DNA of 64,000 nt from Anaeromicrobium sp. (GCF_025210435.1 NZ_JAOART010000094.1:29848-93847), one strand, 5' to 3'. Shown: positions 9,923-18,543, counted from the stretch's first letter. Notes: a model not told the origin generated them from the letters alone. Program-made: numbers and translations.

Positions 9923-10922
9923 CTCGTTCAACTCCTATTCTTTTGATTTCCTTTCCTATTGTATCTATTACACCACTTTGGGCAAAGACTTTAGCCTTTT
10001 TAACGGCATTCTTTATAGCCTTTGCATTAGAACTTCCATGTGCTTTGATAACAGGTTTTTTCACACCTAAAAATGGAGCCCCACCATATTCTGTATAATC
10101 TAATCTCTTTTTAAATGATTTTAATGCAGGTAGTAAAAATAGTGATCCTACTTTAGAAAATATACTACTACTAAGTTCATTTTTTAGAGTATCGGTTATG
10201 GTTTTAGCAACACCTTCTGTTAATTTTAATATGACATTGCCAACAAAACCATCACATACTATTATATCTACTACTCCTTCTGGCAATTCTCGTCCTTCCA
10301 CGTTACCATAAAAATTTATATGACTATCTTTAAGGACTTCATAGGTTTCCTTAATCATACTAGTTCCTTTAGATGATTCTTCACCAATATTTACTAGCCC
10401 CACAGATGGATTATCATTACCTAATACGTACTTAGAATAAGCAGATGCCATAATACTAAATTCTAATAAATTTCTAGGCTTACATTCTGAATTAGCTCCT
10501 GCATCTACTAATAATGACACACCCTTTTTCGTGGGATATACAGTAGTAATAGCAGGCCTGTCTACACCTTCTATTCTGCCCACTTTCAATAAACTTCCTG
10601 CCAATATGGCACCTGTATTCCCTGCTGAAATGAAGGCGTCTACCTTATTATCATTTAGCATGTCAAACCCTACAACCATAGAAGCATTTTTTTTCCTCTT
10701 AATGGCCCTAACGGGTTTATCTGTATTTTCTATAACTTCATCTGCATTTATTACATTTATTCTATTTTCATCGAAAGTATATTTTTCTAATTCCTTTTTC
10801 AATATTTCTGATTTACCAATTAAATCTATTTTAAATCCACTGTCCTCTAAAGCTTCCACACAACCCTTTACAATTTCATGGGGTGCATTATCGCCGCCCA
10901 TTGCGTCTATAGCTATACGCAT
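9912..10922 (-). CDS. plsX: Phosphate acyltransferase PlsX
   Basis: PlsX, 336 residues, converts acyl-ACP to acyl-phosphate, the acyl donor for PlsY in phosphatidic acid synthesis. The N-terminal MRIAIDAMGGDNAPHEIVKG is diagnostic of the family and DAGANSECK lies near 145. It follows fapR by about 13 bp, the order seen in FapR-regulated operons of Bacilli. It ties fatty acid elongation to phospholipid synthesis in one transcript. Confidence 0.97.
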   Translation of the reverse strand: MRIAIDAMGGDNAPHEIVKGCVEALEDSGFKIDLIGKSEILKKELEKYTFDENRINVINADEVIENTDKPVRAIKRKKNASMVVGFDMLNDNKVDAFISAGNTGAILAGSLLKVGRIEGVDRPAITTVYPTKKGVSLLVDAGANSECKPRNLLEFSIMASAYSKYVLGNDNPSVGLVNIGEESSKGTSMIKETYEVLKDSHINFYGNVEGRELPEGVVDIIVCDGFVGNVILKLTEGVAKTITDTLKNELSSSIFSKVGSLFLLPALKSFKKRLDYTEYGGAPFLGVKKPVIKAHGSSNAKAIKNAVKKAKVFAQSGVIDTIGKEIKRIGVERDGK

Positions 10923-10935
10923 ATTTTCACCTCTT

Positions 10936-11502
10936 TTACTCTTCTATAGAAACTAATATAAACTTTCCCCTAAAGACTTGATTGTCTTTTACATTTATCT
11001 TTACATGGACAAAATATTTATTTCCTCTTACTTTTACTACTTCCCCTCTTGCTATTAACTTTTGTCCTGCTATGACGGGAACTATGTACTTCATATTAGC
11101 CACTCCAGTAAGAGCTACCTTTGCATCTATTATGGCCATAGCTAAAGACTCTGCCATGGAAAAAATATGATGACCTCTCACTACCTTGGTTTTTTCAAAT
11201 CCTAATTCTTTATTTGTTTCTAATAGGGATATACCTCTTTCATTTGGTTTTATTTCTATTAGCTCTCCAATTATTTCTTTTTCTCCTAAACTTTTAACTT
11301 TAGAATGATTCTTCTGTGCCACATTCTTTATTCGTTCTCTAAGTTCTGGTATTCTCAATTCTAGTCTATCTAAACGTATAGTTTGTATGCTAACTCCAAA
11401 ATATTCACTTAATTCTTCATCCGTAACAAAGGGTTGTTTTTTTATCATCTCTATTAATTCCTTTTGTCTTAGGGATTTTGGCTTTCTCCCTGCCATTTTC
11501 AT
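10936..11502 (-). CDS. fapR: Transcriptional repressor of lipid synthesis FapR
   Basis: FapR, 188 residues, a repressor of fatty acid and phospholipid genes released from DNA by malonyl-CoA. The N-terminal DeoR-like helix-turn-helix includes TDEELSEYFGVSIQTIRLDR at residues 26-45. The C-terminal half is the hot-dog effector-binding domain, with the family-typical VRGHHIFSMAESLAMAIID and GVANMKY. A near-perfect operator lies in its own promoter, so it is autoregulated. Two ATGs two codons apart (11502 and 11496) are both plausible starts. Confidence 0.96.
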   Translation of the reverse strand: MKMAGRKPKSLRQKELIEMIKKQPFVTDEELSEYFGVSIQTIRLDRLELRIPELRERIKNVAQKNHSKVKSLGEKEIIGELIEIKPNERGISLLETNKELGFEKTKVVRGHHIFSMAESLAMAIIDAKVALTGVANMKYIVPVIAGQKLIARGEVVKVRGNKYFVHVKINVKDNQVFRGKFILVSIEE

Positions 11503-11511
11503 TTCACCTCT

Positions 11512-11541
11512 TTAGTACCTCGAATTAGTACCTGCTACTAA
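11512..11541 (-). promoter_or_regulatory. FapR operator: full palindrome plus an extra half-site
   Basis: TTAGTACCTGCTACTAA at 11525-11541 matches the known FapR box (TTAGTACCTGNTACTAA type). Four bases away, 11512-11520 repeats the half-site TTAGTACCT in tandem. The box begins just downstream of the -10 element, so bound FapR would cover the transcription start. Confidence 0.9.
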
Positions 11542-11546
11542 TATTT

Positions 11547-11575
11547 ACTATACAATATTTTTATTCAGAAATCAA
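11547..11575 (-). promoter_or_regulatory. Sigma-A-type promoter of the fapR operon
   Basis: On the minus strand, -35 TTGATT (11570-11575) and -10 TATAGT (11547-11552) are separated by exactly 17 bp. The FapR operator follows immediately. Confidence 0.8.
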
Positions 11576-11640
11576 CTTCTATTATTATGCCTTTTAAAAA
11601 AAATTAAAATCCATTATTAATATAACCATATATAAATAAA

Positions 11641-11682
11641 TTGTAGCCTATTTTTTAATTTCATATAAAAAATAGGCTACAA
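11641..11682. terminator. Long perfect hairpin between rpmF and fapR
   Basis: TTGTAGCCTATTTTTT pairs with AAAAAATAGGCTACAA around a short loop. T-rich sequence follows on both sides, and the plus side continues as TTATTTTTTGAATATGCCTT, the same end as the 158-bp repeat family. It probably insulates the fapR promoter from rpmF read-through. Confidence 0.7.
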
Positions 11683-11715
11683 TTTATTTTTTGAATATGC
11701 CTTAATCTATATAAC

Positions 11716-11751
11716 GAAAAAAGTAGTAATGATAAAATCATTACTACTTTA
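11716..11751 (-). terminator. Intrinsic terminator of DUF177-rpmF
   Basis: A 14-bp perfect stem (AAAGTAGTAATGAT / ATCATTACTACTTT) with an AAA loop, followed on the minus strand by a T run, begins a few bases after the rpmF stop. Confidence 0.85.
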
Positions 11752-11755
11752 ATTA

Positions 11756-11935
11756 CTATTGTACTGCAACAACCTCTTTATTCTTGTAGTGTCCACACTT
11801 TTTGCATACTCTGTGTTGTAGCTTTGGCTCATGACATTGTGGACATTCAACAACATTTGTTGCTGTCATTTTTATGTTAGATGCTCTTCTTTTATCTCTT
11901 CTTGCTTTAGAAGTTTTACGCTTAGGTACTGCCAT
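11756..11935 (-). CDS. rpmF: 50S ribosomal protein L32
   Basis: L32, 59 residues from the chosen start. The ATG at 11935 gives [18 protein letters not shown] and follows AAGGAGGTGG by 6-7 nt; an upstream ATG at 11956 overlaps the end of the DUF177 gene and has no such site. Four cysteines (31, 34, 44, 47) form the zinc-ribbon version of L32, as opposed to the cysteine-free paralogue made under zinc limitation. It is co-transcribed with the DUF177 gene, the widespread yceD-rpmF pair. Confidence 0.95.
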   Translation of the reverse strand: MAVPKRKTSKARRDKRRASNIKMTATNVVECPQCHEPKLQHRVCKKCGHYKNKEVVAVQ

Positions 11936-11948
11936 TATTTCCACCTCC

Positions 11949-12446
11949 TTAATCATTAAGTAACAAATCTTTTAATTTAGCTAATCTGGGGTCAATTTGA
12001 TCTTCTTCACAATCACATTGTTCTTCGTTCAAATTCACACCACATGCTAAACATAATCCTTGACAATTTTCGTCACAAACAAGTTTCATAGGCATATTTA
12101 AAACCAATGCATTATCAACGATTTCAGCTATATCAAGACTATTTTTATCAATGTAATAGTAGTCTTGCATCTCTTCTTCATTGATAGTTAATTTTTCATG
12201 AATAGAATTTTCAATATCCACTTGAAACTTTTGTAGACATCTGTGGCAAATACATTCTGCCTTAGTTTTTATATGTGCCTCTAAGTATATAGAGTCATCT
12301 TCATAGAATATTTTTCCCTTTAAAGAAACAGGACTTAGAATCTCTATTTCCTTATTAATCATTCCTATATGGCTCATAGGAATAATTATATCCAAATCTA
12401 CAGACTCTTTTCTTTTTTCTATCAACTCATTTAAGGTAATTTTCAT
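11949..12446 (-). CDS. DUF177 (YceD-like) protein, probable 23S rRNA accumulation factor
   Basis: A 165-residue DUF177/YceD protein. In bacteria and plastids the family is linked to 23S rRNA accumulation and it is nearly always next to rpmF, as here. The second half holds paired cysteines (CICHRC at about 81-86; [13 protein letters not shown] and CDC after about 134), suggesting a metal site in this lineage. It ends within the leader of rpmF. A strong promoter lies about 30-60 bp upstream. Confidence 0.88.
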   Translation of the reverse strand: MKITLNELIEKRKESVDLDIIIPMSHIGMINKEIEILSPVSLKGKIFYEDDSIYLEAHIKTKAECICHRCLQKFQVDIENSIHEKLTINEEEMQDYYYIDKNSLDIAEIVDNALVLNMPMKLVCDENCQGLCLACGVNLNEEQCDCEEDQIDPRLAKLKDLLLND

Positions 12447-12477
12447 ATAATCTCACCTCGTCACATTAACAGATTTA

Positions 12478-12506
12478 ATTATACAAACGTAGAAAAGATT
12501 TGTCAA
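12478..12506 (-). promoter_or_regulatory. Strong sigma-A-type promoter of DUF177-rpmF
   Basis: Minus-strand TTGACA (12501-12506) and TATAAT (12478-12483) are both perfect consensus hexamers 17 bp apart, fitting a highly expressed ribosomal protein unit. Confidence 0.9.
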
Positions 12507-12545
12507 GTAAAAATACTTGATAGTTCATAATACTTTTCTGTTACA

Positions 12546-12570
12546 AAAAGGTGGGCTATACCCACCTTTT
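12546..12570 (-). terminator. Intrinsic terminator of ackA
   Basis: The hairpin AAAAGGTGGG / CCCACCTTTT with a 5-nt loop is followed by TTTTTG on the minus strand, downstream of ackA and just before the DUF177 promoter. Confidence 0.85.
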
Positions 12571-12640
12571 AAATTATTTTAATGAACTAATGTTAGTATA
12601 ATCCTAGTCACCTTATAAAAATCAAATTTTTAGTTGATTT

Positions 12641-13837
12641 TTATTTCAATAGTTCTTGAGTATCTTTAGCTATCATAAGTTCTTCATTAGTAGGTATAAC
12701 TAATACTTTAACCTTTGACTCATCTGTACTTACTACAGCTTCTTTACCTCTCATATTGTTCTTATCAGAATCAACTTTGATTCCCATGAATTCTAATCCT
12801 TGGCAGATTTCTTCTCTGTTTGAAGCTGAATTTTCACCAAGACCTGCTGTAAATACGATAGCATCTACTCCACCCATTATAGCAGCATATGATGCTATAT
12901 ATTTCTTAACTCTTCTGTTGAAAATCTTAAGGGCAAGATCCGCTCTTTCATTTCCATCAGCAGCAGCTCCTTCTATATCTCTAAAGTCACTACTTACTCC
13001 AGATATACCAAGTACTCCAGACTTTTTGTTTAACACATTGTTTATTCCTTTAGTATCTAATCCTTCTTTATCCATTACAAAAGGTATTATAGCAGGATCT
13101 ATATCTCCACAACGAGTTCCCATTACTAACCCTTCAAGTGGAGTTAATCCCATACTAGTATCTACACACTTACCTCCATCTATAGCAGCTAAACTAGCTC
13201 CATTTCCTAAGTGGCAAGTAATTACCTTTAATTCTTTTAAGTCTTTTTCTAACATGGCACTTACTCTCTCAGATACGTATCTATGACTAGTTCCATGGAA
13301 TCCATATCTTCTTACTCCATATTTTTCATATAATTCATAAGGTAGTGCATATAAGTATGCATCCTTTGGCATTGTTTGATGGAATGCAGTATCAAATACA
13401 CCCACATTAGGTACCTGTGGCATTAACTCTTTAATAGCGTTAATTCCCATTATATTGGCAGGGTTATGTAGTGGCGCTAATTCAACACATTCTTCCATAG
13501 CATCCATTACTTCATCAGTAATAACTACAGAACCATTGAATTTTTCTCCTCCATGAACTACTCTATGTCCTACAGCAGAGATCTCACTTAATTCTTTAAC
13601 AGCTCCATGCTTTTCGTCTACTAAAGCATCTAATACTAATCCTAGAGCTACTTTGTGATCTTTCATTTCTTGCTCTATTACAACTTTTCCTTCAACACCT
13701 TTAGCTTCGTGCTTTAATACGGAACCTTCGATTCCAATTCTTTCCACCAAACCTTTTCCTAATACTTCTTCATTTTCCATGTTTATTAATTGATACTTTA
13801 AAGATGAACTTCCACAGTTAATAACTAATACTTTCAT
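12641..13837 (-). CDS. ackA: Acetate kinase
   Basis: AckA, 398 residues, interconverts acetyl phosphate plus ADP with acetate plus ATP, the substrate-level phosphorylation step of acetate-forming fermentation. The N-terminal [14 protein letters not shown] carries the family motif with N7, GERRV-type phosphate contacts appear as HRVVHGG near 93, and [10 protein letters not shown] lies near 176. It has its own promoter and terminator, so it is monocistronic. No pta is adjacent. Confidence 0.97.
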   Translation of the reverse strand: MKVLVINCGSSSLKYQLINMENEEVLGKGLVERIGIEGSVLKHEAKGVEGKVVIEQEMKDHKVALGLVLDALVDEKHGAVKELSEISAVGHRVVHGGEKFNGSVVITDEVMDAMEECVELAPLHNPANIMGINAIKELMPQVPNVGVFDTAFHQTMPKDAYLYALPYELYEKYGVRRYGFHGTSHRYVSERVSAMLEKDLKELKVITCHLGNGASLAAIDGGKCVDTSMGLTPLEGLVMGTRCGDIDPAIIPFVMDKEGLDTKGINNVLNKKSGVLGISGVSSDFRDIEGAAADGNERADLALKIFNRRVKKYIASYAAIMGGVDAIVFTAGLGENSASNREEICQGLEFMGIKVDSDKNNMRGKEAVVSTDESKVKVLVIPTNEELMIAKDTQELLK

Positions 13838-13904
13838 TGTTTCCTTCCTCCTCCTTATGTGAATTTTCCTAAAATCCTCACAAAAAATTCATTATACCAT
13901 TTTT

Positions 13905-13932
13905 ATTATAATCTACTGGTGAATTTTTTCAA
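13905..13932 (-). promoter_or_regulatory. Putative ackA promoter
   Basis: Minus-strand TTGAAA (13927-13932) and TATAAT (13905-13910) with 16-bp spacing lie about 70 bp upstream of the ackA start. A second TATAAT-like element lies closer to the gene. Confidence 0.65.
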
Positions 13933-14070
13933 GTATTTATAGAAATTTATTTACTTTCTTTGATAATATTAGACAATTTTAGTAATATTATATATGAGAA
14001 CTTAAATAAATATTTCATTTAAACATTATGACTAATTATTATAATTTCTATTCATGGAGGTAATTTAATA

Positions 14071-15300
14071 ATGAATGTAGTTGGAATTGTGGCCGAATAT
14101 AATCCCTTTCATAATGGCCATAAATATCATTTAATAGAATCTTTAAAAAATACTAAAGCAACTCACTCTATAGTAGTTATGAGTGGTAATTTCCTTCAAA
14201 GGGGAGAACCTGCCATATTAGACAAATGGACTCGAGCTCAAATGGCCATCGATGAAGGTGTAGACCTTGTTATAGAACTGCCCTTTGCATATGCTTGTAA
14301 TAGTGCTGAATACTTTGCCTTTGGTGCTGTTTCTCTCTTAAACAATATGAATATTGTAGATTACGTAAGTTTTGGAAGCGAACTAGGAAATATAGATGAT
14401 TTAACAAAAATTAGTAAAGTATTAAATGAAGAACCTAGTGAATACACGGATGATTTGAAGAAATTTTTAAAGGAGGGTATCTCATATCCAGCAGCTAGAG
14501 AAAAGGCTTTATTTAAATACTTTAACCACGGAAATTTATCCCATATTATAGGTTCTCCTAATAATATATTAGGAATTGAATATATAAAATCTCTATTAAA
14601 ATTAGGTAGCCCTATTAAACCCTCTACAGTAAAAAGATATAAGGCTCATTACCATTCTAAGGAATTATATGGCAATATATCTAGTGCTACTGCCATAAGA
14701 AAAGTCTTATTTCATAATCCATTAGACAAAACTTTAGAAAGTGTAATGCCCAGTGAAAGTTACAAAATATTACAAGAATCCTTAATAAAATATAATAAGC
14801 CAGTTTTTTATAATGATTTTAGCCAAATGATTATCCAAACTTTAAGAAAATCTTCCCCAGAGTATTTAAAAAGCCTTGTGGATGTGGGTGAGGGCTTAGA
14901 AAATAGACTTAAATCTAGTGCTACTAAAGCTATTCATATTGATTCATTATTAGATAATATAAAAACTAAAAGATATGCACTCACTAGAATCCAAAGGATT
15001 TTGATTCATTCTTTAATGGGATATACAAAGGATACCTTAAACCATTTTAGGGATACAGGCCCCCTTTATGCTCGTGTACTTGGTTTTTCTCCTAAAGGTA
15101 CAGAATTACTTAAGGTTATGAAAGAAAGATCTTTGGTCCCAATACTTACTAATATAAATAGACAATCTGTTGATTCTAAGGCCCTATCCATGCTTTCTTT
15201 AGATATTTTAGCTACAGATCTGTACACCTTATCCATTACAAATGAAAATTTACGTCATGGAGGTTATGATTACTATAATAAACCTTATATTAAAAGATAA
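14071..15300 (+). CDS. tmcAL: tRNA(Met) cytidine acetate ligase TmcAL (YlbM)
   Basis: A 409-residue TmcAL/YlbM protein. In Bacillus this enzyme acetylates the wobble cytidine of elongator tRNA(Met) using free acetate and ATP. The N-terminal nucleotidyltransferase-like domain shows AEYNPFHNGHKYH, with the HxGH motif at 14-17, and VVMSGNFLQRGEPAI near 40. GGAGG precedes the ATG. It is divergent from ackA, across 233 bp containing the ackA promoter; the two enzymes share acetate as a metabolite. No clear terminator separates it from ylbJ. Confidence 0.93.
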   Translation: MNVVGIVAEYNPFHNGHKYHLIESLKNTKATHSIVVMSGNFLQRGEPAILDKWTRAQMAIDEGVDLVIELPFAYACNSAEYFAFGAVSLLNNMNIVDYVSFGSELGNIDDLTKISKVLNEEPSEYTDDLKKFLKEGISYPAAREKALFKYFNHGNLSHIIGSPNNILGIEYIKSLLKLGSPIKPSTVKRYKAHYHSKELYGNISSATAIRKVLFHNPLDKTLESVMPSESYKILQESLIKYNKPVFYNDFSQMIIQTLRKSSPEYLKSLVDVGEGLENRLKSSATKAIHIDSLLDNIKTKRYALTRIQRILIHSLMGYTKDTLNHFRDTGPLYARVLGFSPKGTELLKVMKERSLVPILTNINRQSVDSKALSMLSLDILATDLYTLSITNENLRHGGYDYYNKPYIKR

Positions 15301-15328
15301 TTTTTATAAAAAGTACTAATTCAATTTT

Positions 15329-15390
15329 TCCCACAATAAAATATTATAGGTATTTTAAATTTTACCTATATATCATAAAATATTGTGGGA
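15329..15390 (+). promoter_or_regulatory. Inverted repeat overlapping the ylbJ Shine-Dalgarno region
   Basis: TCCCACAATA near 15329 pairs with the segment ending TATTGTGGGA at 15390, and an inner pair (ATAGGTA / TACCTAT) extends the hairpin. The 3' arm ends inside the GGGAGGA ribosome-binding site of ylbJ, so folding could limit its translation. It could instead be a terminator for tmcAL or an operator. Confidence 0.55.
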
Positions 15391-15397
15391 GGAATTT

Positions 15398-16651
15398 ATG
15401 TTCTTTTTTATAATTATTATTCTTATATTTTTCTTATTTATATACTATCCCCTTATAATTAGAAAAACCTTATTACTTTTACTCATACTATCCTTTGTAG
15501 GGTCTATTGCTCTAAATCCTAATGTATCATATGAAGGGGCAAAACTTGGCGTATCCACCTGGATTAATGTGGTGCTTCCCGCCTTACTTCCGTTTTTCAT
15601 AGGAACAGAGATGCTCATAGAACTGGGCTTTGTTCGTTTTATAGGAACCTTATTAGAGCCTATAGTAAAGCCTGTATTTAATGTTCCTGGAGAAGGATCT
15701 TTTATATTTTTAATGAGTACAGCCTCTGGCTATCCTATGGGAGTAAAATTAACTTCTCAGTTACGAGAAGAGGGTCTTATCTCACAAGAAGATGGTCAAA
15801 GGTTACTCTCATTTTGCAGTACTTCTGGACCCCTTTTCATCCTTGGAGCAGTGGCTATAGGTATGTTTCAAAACAAATCCTTAGGCTTATTAATTTTAGT
15901 TTCCCATTACCTTGGAGCTTTAATTACAGGTTTTTCATTTAGATTTTATAAAAAATCTAAATCTAGTAATTTTTCATCAAACAAAGTCACCTATTCTAAA
16001 AAAATTAGAGCTTCCCTTTCACACATGAAAAATACCAATAATTCATTTGGCCAAATATTTTCTGAGTCTGTGAAAAGGGGAATGGAAGTTTTATTTATTA
16101 TAGGTGGTTATATCATTTTATTTTCAGTTCTAATCCAAATAATAAAGCATGGCAATATAATAGAACCACTTACTGTAAAAATACGTACTATTCCCCTTCT
16201 AAGCTCTTTAGACAAAAAAATATATACAGCCCTATTAAGCGGCCTTATTGAAATAACTGTAGGATGTAGAGAATTATCCTCAATAGAATCTTTAACCTTT
16301 AAAAGCCAAGCTATCTTTACATCTTTTATAATTTCATGGAGTGGTTTATCTATACATGCTCAATCACTCAGTATTATATCTAAAACTGATTTAAATTGTG
16401 GTATATATATTTTTAGTAAAATCATACATAGTTTTTATTCTGCTTTTTTAGCTTTTATCTTATGCTCATTTTATCCAAATGGTCTATTTACTTCAAAGGG
16501 CGTATTTAAAAGCTTATACGAACCTATTTTTAGTTTAAATCTTATGGAAAAATTCAAATATTCATTTTTATTATTTTTACATTTTAATTTAATTTTATTA
16601 TTTCTAGGCTTATTCTTTTTGATTATCTCTAAAAGAATAAAAAGGGTATGA
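15398..16651 (+). CDS. ylbJ: Sporulation integral membrane protein YlbJ
   Basis: A 417-residue polytopic membrane protein of the YlbJ family, needed for spore cortex formation in Bacillus and made in the mother cell. About eight or more hydrophobic segments are visible. The conserved STASGYPMGVKLTSQLRE lies near 110 and matches the nucleoside-recognition gate-type core. The start is the ATG at 15398, 5 nt after GGAGG; the TTG at 15383 lies upstream of that site and is not used. It converges with the coiled-coil gene at 16654. Confidence 0.92.
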   Translation: MFFFIIIILIFFLFIYYPLIIRKTLLLLLILSFVGSIALNPNVSYEGAKLGVSTWINVVLPALLPFFIGTEMLIELGFVRFIGTLLEPIVKPVFNVPGEGSFIFLMSTASGYPMGVKLTSQLREEGLISQEDGQRLLSFCSTSGPLFILGAVAIGMFQNKSLGLLILVSHYLGALITGFSFRFYKKSKSSNFSSNKVTYSKKIRASLSHMKNTNNSFGQIFSESVKRGMEVLFIIGGYIILFSVLIQIIKHGNIIEPLTVKIRTIPLLSSLDKKIYTALLSGLIEITVGCRELSSIESLTFKSQAIFTSFIISWSGLSIHAQSLSIISKTDLNCGIYIFSKIIHSFYSAFLAFILCSFYPNGLFTSKGVFKSLYEPIFSLNLMEKFKYSFLLFLHFNLILLFLGLFFLIISKRIKRV

Positions 16652-16669
16652 GATCATCTCATACCCTTT
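16641..16669. terminator. Bidirectional terminator between ylbJ and the coiled-coil gene
   Basis: The near-perfect palindrome AAAGGGTATGAGAT / ATCTCATACCCTTT overlaps the last codons of both convergent genes, an economical shared terminator. Confidence 0.8.
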
Positions 16670-17100
16670 AATTCATTTCTATTTTCTTTAATAACTCCTA
16701 GCATACTCTCTAATTGACTCTCCATATTGTGTAAAAGTTCGTCTGTATATTGTCTAGCACCAATTCTCATTTCTTTGGCACTTTCTTGAGCCTGTGCAAT
16801 TATTTCTTCAGCTCTTTTTTGAGCTTCCTTTGTGACCTCATCCTTTTCCACCATTTGCTCTATATGATCCTTTGCATCATCAATTATATTGTCAGCTTCA
16901 TGCTGTGCCTCTATAAGAATTTTTTGTCTTTCTTCTTTAATCCACACGGCCTGTTTTACTTCATCTGGCAATTGTAGCCTTATTTCCTTAATTATTTCTA
17001 ATATTTCATCCTTATCCACAAAGGTCTTTCCTGCAAAAGGAATAGATGAACTACTGTCTATTATGTCCTCTAACTCATCTAATAGCTTTAAAACATTCAT
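16654..17100 (-). CDS. Coiled-coil protein conserved next to coaD
   Basis: A 148-residue protein that is almost entirely predicted amphipathic helix, with runs such as EAQHEADNIIDDAKDHIEQM and AQKRAEEIIAQAQESAKEM resembling V-ATPase subunit H/E or DivIVA-like stalks. Homologues sit beside coaD in many Clostridia and are often named only ATPase-like; I know no proven function. The ATG at 17100 follows AAGGGGGTG by about 6 nt; the GTG at 17109 lies inside that site and is rejected. It is 18 bp after coaD in the same operon. Confidence 0.75.
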   Translation of the reverse strand: MNVLKLLDELEDIIDSSSSIPFAGKTFVDKDEILEIIKEIRLQLPDEVKQAVWIKEERQKILIEAQHEADNIIDDAKDHIEQMVEKDEVTKEAQKRAEEIIAQAQESAKEMRIGARQYTDELLHNMESQLESMLGVIKENRNELKGMR

Positions 17101-17118
17101 AAATTGCACCCCCTTTAA

Positions 17119-17604
17119 CTATAATACCTCTTTAAACTTTTTCCTCATGGCATCAATCACATGATCTGGTACTAAACCTTCAATACATCCATTTAATTTA
17201 AAAGTTTCTTTTACTATACTAGAACTTAGGTAGGAATATTCACTGCTAGTCATCATAAACATAGTTTCAACATTTTTGTTTAACTTCTTATTCATTAAAG
17301 CCATTTGAAACTCATATTCAAAATCAGATACAGCCCTTAATCCTTTTATAATTACGTCTGCATTTTTCATATTAACATAATCTACTAGCAAACCACTAAA
17401 TGAATCTATTTCCACATTAGGAATTTCCTTTGTGGCTTCTTTTAAAATGTTAATTCTCTCTTCTATAGTAAACAGCGGATTTTTAAAAGGGTTATTTAGT
17501 ACTGCCACCACAACTTTATCTACCACATGGGAAGCTCTTTTAATAATATCTAAATGTCCATTAGTAACTGGATCAAAGCTACCTGGGCATATGCCTATTT
17601 TCAC
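17119..17604 (-). CDS. coaD: Phosphopantetheine adenylyltransferase (CoaD)
   Basis: CoaD, 161 residues, adenylates 4'-phosphopantetheine to dephospho-CoA. [16 protein letters not shown] at 6-21 contains the TNGH nucleotidyltransferase motif (14-17), and [20 protein letters not shown] near 84-103 is typical. The start is GTG at 17604 with AAGGAGGAG upstream. It lies 2 bp after rsmD; this pair is conserved across bacteria. Confidence 0.97.
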   Translation of the reverse strand: MKIGICPGSFDPVTNGHLDIIKRASHVVDKVVVAVLNNPFKNPLFTIEERINILKEATKEIPNVEIDSFSGLLVDYVNMKNADVIIKGLRAVSDFEYEFQMALMNKKLNKNVETMFMMTSSEYSYLSSSIVKETFKLNGCIEGLVPDHVIDAMRKKFKEVL

Positions 17605-17606
17605 CG

Positions 17607-18161
17607 TTACTCCTCCTTCTTATATATGGATATTAAAGTATTTCCATACTTCTTCTCTTTATATTTATAAAATCCTGCTATATTTTCACTCAAAATATCT
17701 TTTAAATCATGTTCTATTAAAACAATCCCGTCATCACTTAAAATATTACTATCATATATTTTTTCTAGGGATGGTTCAATAAACCCCTTTAGATATGGTG
17801 GGTCCATAAATATAATATGAAACACCTCACCTTTAGAGCTTAAATTGCTTATAGCAGCATCTACATCACAGTATAACACACTACTTTCCCTTTGAAACCC
17901 TAGGTTTTCTAAATTTTCTTTTATAACTTCAATACTATTTTTATCATTATCTACAAAAACTCCATATTCTGCCCCTCTACTGATGGCCTCAATGCCCAGG
18001 GCTCCCGTTCCTGCAAATAAATCTAATACTTTACTATCTCGTATGTAAAAATTTATAATACTAAATACAGATTCCTTTACCCTATCTGTTGTAGGTCTCG
18101 TATTTGTTCCTTTAGGAGAATTTAATCTTCTTCCTTTAGCTCTTCCTGAAATGACTCTCAA
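17607..18161 (-). CDS. rsmD: 16S rRNA (guanine966-N2)-methyltransferase RsmD
   Basis: RsmD, 184 residues from the chosen start, methylates G966 of 16S rRNA in the P-site region. It shows the SAM motif [18 protein letters not shown] and the catalytic motif DPPY. Family members begin (M)RVISGxAKG; here that corresponds to a TTG at 18161 preceded by AGAGGAGAG, whereas the upstream ATG at 18179 lies before the Shine-Dalgarno. I therefore place the start at the TTG. Confidence 0.92.
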   Translation of the reverse strand: MRVISGRAKGRRLNSPKGTNTRPTTDRVKESVFSIINFYIRDSKVLDLFAGTGALGIEAISRGAEYGVFVDNDKNSIEVIKENLENLGFQRESSVLYCDVDAAISNLSSKGEVFHIIFMDPPYLKGFIEPSLEKIYDSNILSDDGIVLIEHDLKDILSENIAGFYKYKEKKYGNTLISIYKKEE

Positions 18162-18185
18162 CTCTCTCTCTCCTCTCATTATTAT

Positions 18186-18214
18186 ATTTTAGCATATATG
18201 TAAAAGATAGACAA
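18186..18214 (-). promoter_or_regulatory. Promoter of rsmD-coaD-coiled-coil operon
   Basis: Minus-strand TTGTCT (18209-18214) and TAAAAT (18186-18191) are 17 bp apart and end about 25 bp before the TTG start of rsmD. Confidence 0.65.
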
Positions 18215-18271
18215 AATTTAATTATTATAAACTAGAATATTTAATCCCAGTTTTACACATAAATAATATTG

Positions 18272-18357
18272 AAAAGCTTTTAAATCAAATTCCCCTTGAA
18301 GCTTTTTTCTTCATTTCTCCTCTCCCAATACTGGTGATTTTCACCAGTATTTTTTTT
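18272..18357 (+). terminator. Two stacked hairpins with a plus-strand T run and no plus-strand gene
   Basis: AAAAGCTT / AAGCTTTTTT (about 18272-18308) and AATACTGGTGA / TCACCAGTATT (18328-18351) followed by eight T on the plus strand. The second is a classic intrinsic terminator, but no plus-strand gene lies upstream; only the rsmD promoter region does. A small plus-strand RNA is one possible reading. Confidence 0.6.
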
Positions 18358-18370
18358 AGGCATATGACTT

Positions 18371-18528
18371 AGGCATATGAAAGAAATAAACTAGTCAGTT
18401 CTCTGAGGAATTTGGATTATTTTCAAGACATGGTAAGCGAGCATATTAAACATATGTGAGCGATTCCATAACGAAGAAAATAATTCGAATAACCAGTGAA
18501 ATGACTAATTTATTTTTTGAATATGCCT
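18371..18528. repeat. 158-bp palindromic interspersed repeat, copy 1
   Basis: Begins AGGCATATGAAAGAAATAAA and ends ATTTTTTGAATATGCCT, so the outer 25-30 bp form an imperfect terminal inverted repeat. It is nearly identical over its whole length to the reverse complement of 37776-37933. There is no open reading frame. It sits in the 430-bp gene-free stretch between the spore protein gene and rsmD. Confidence 0.8.
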
Positions 18529-18543
18529 TGTGCCCTTAATCTA

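Noticed and set aside
5796-11502. A hidden acpP or fabK gene in the lipid operon
   Set aside because: All gaps between fab genes are too short, and the 151-bp gap between fabF and rnc contains a hairpin and no acyl-carrier-like frame.
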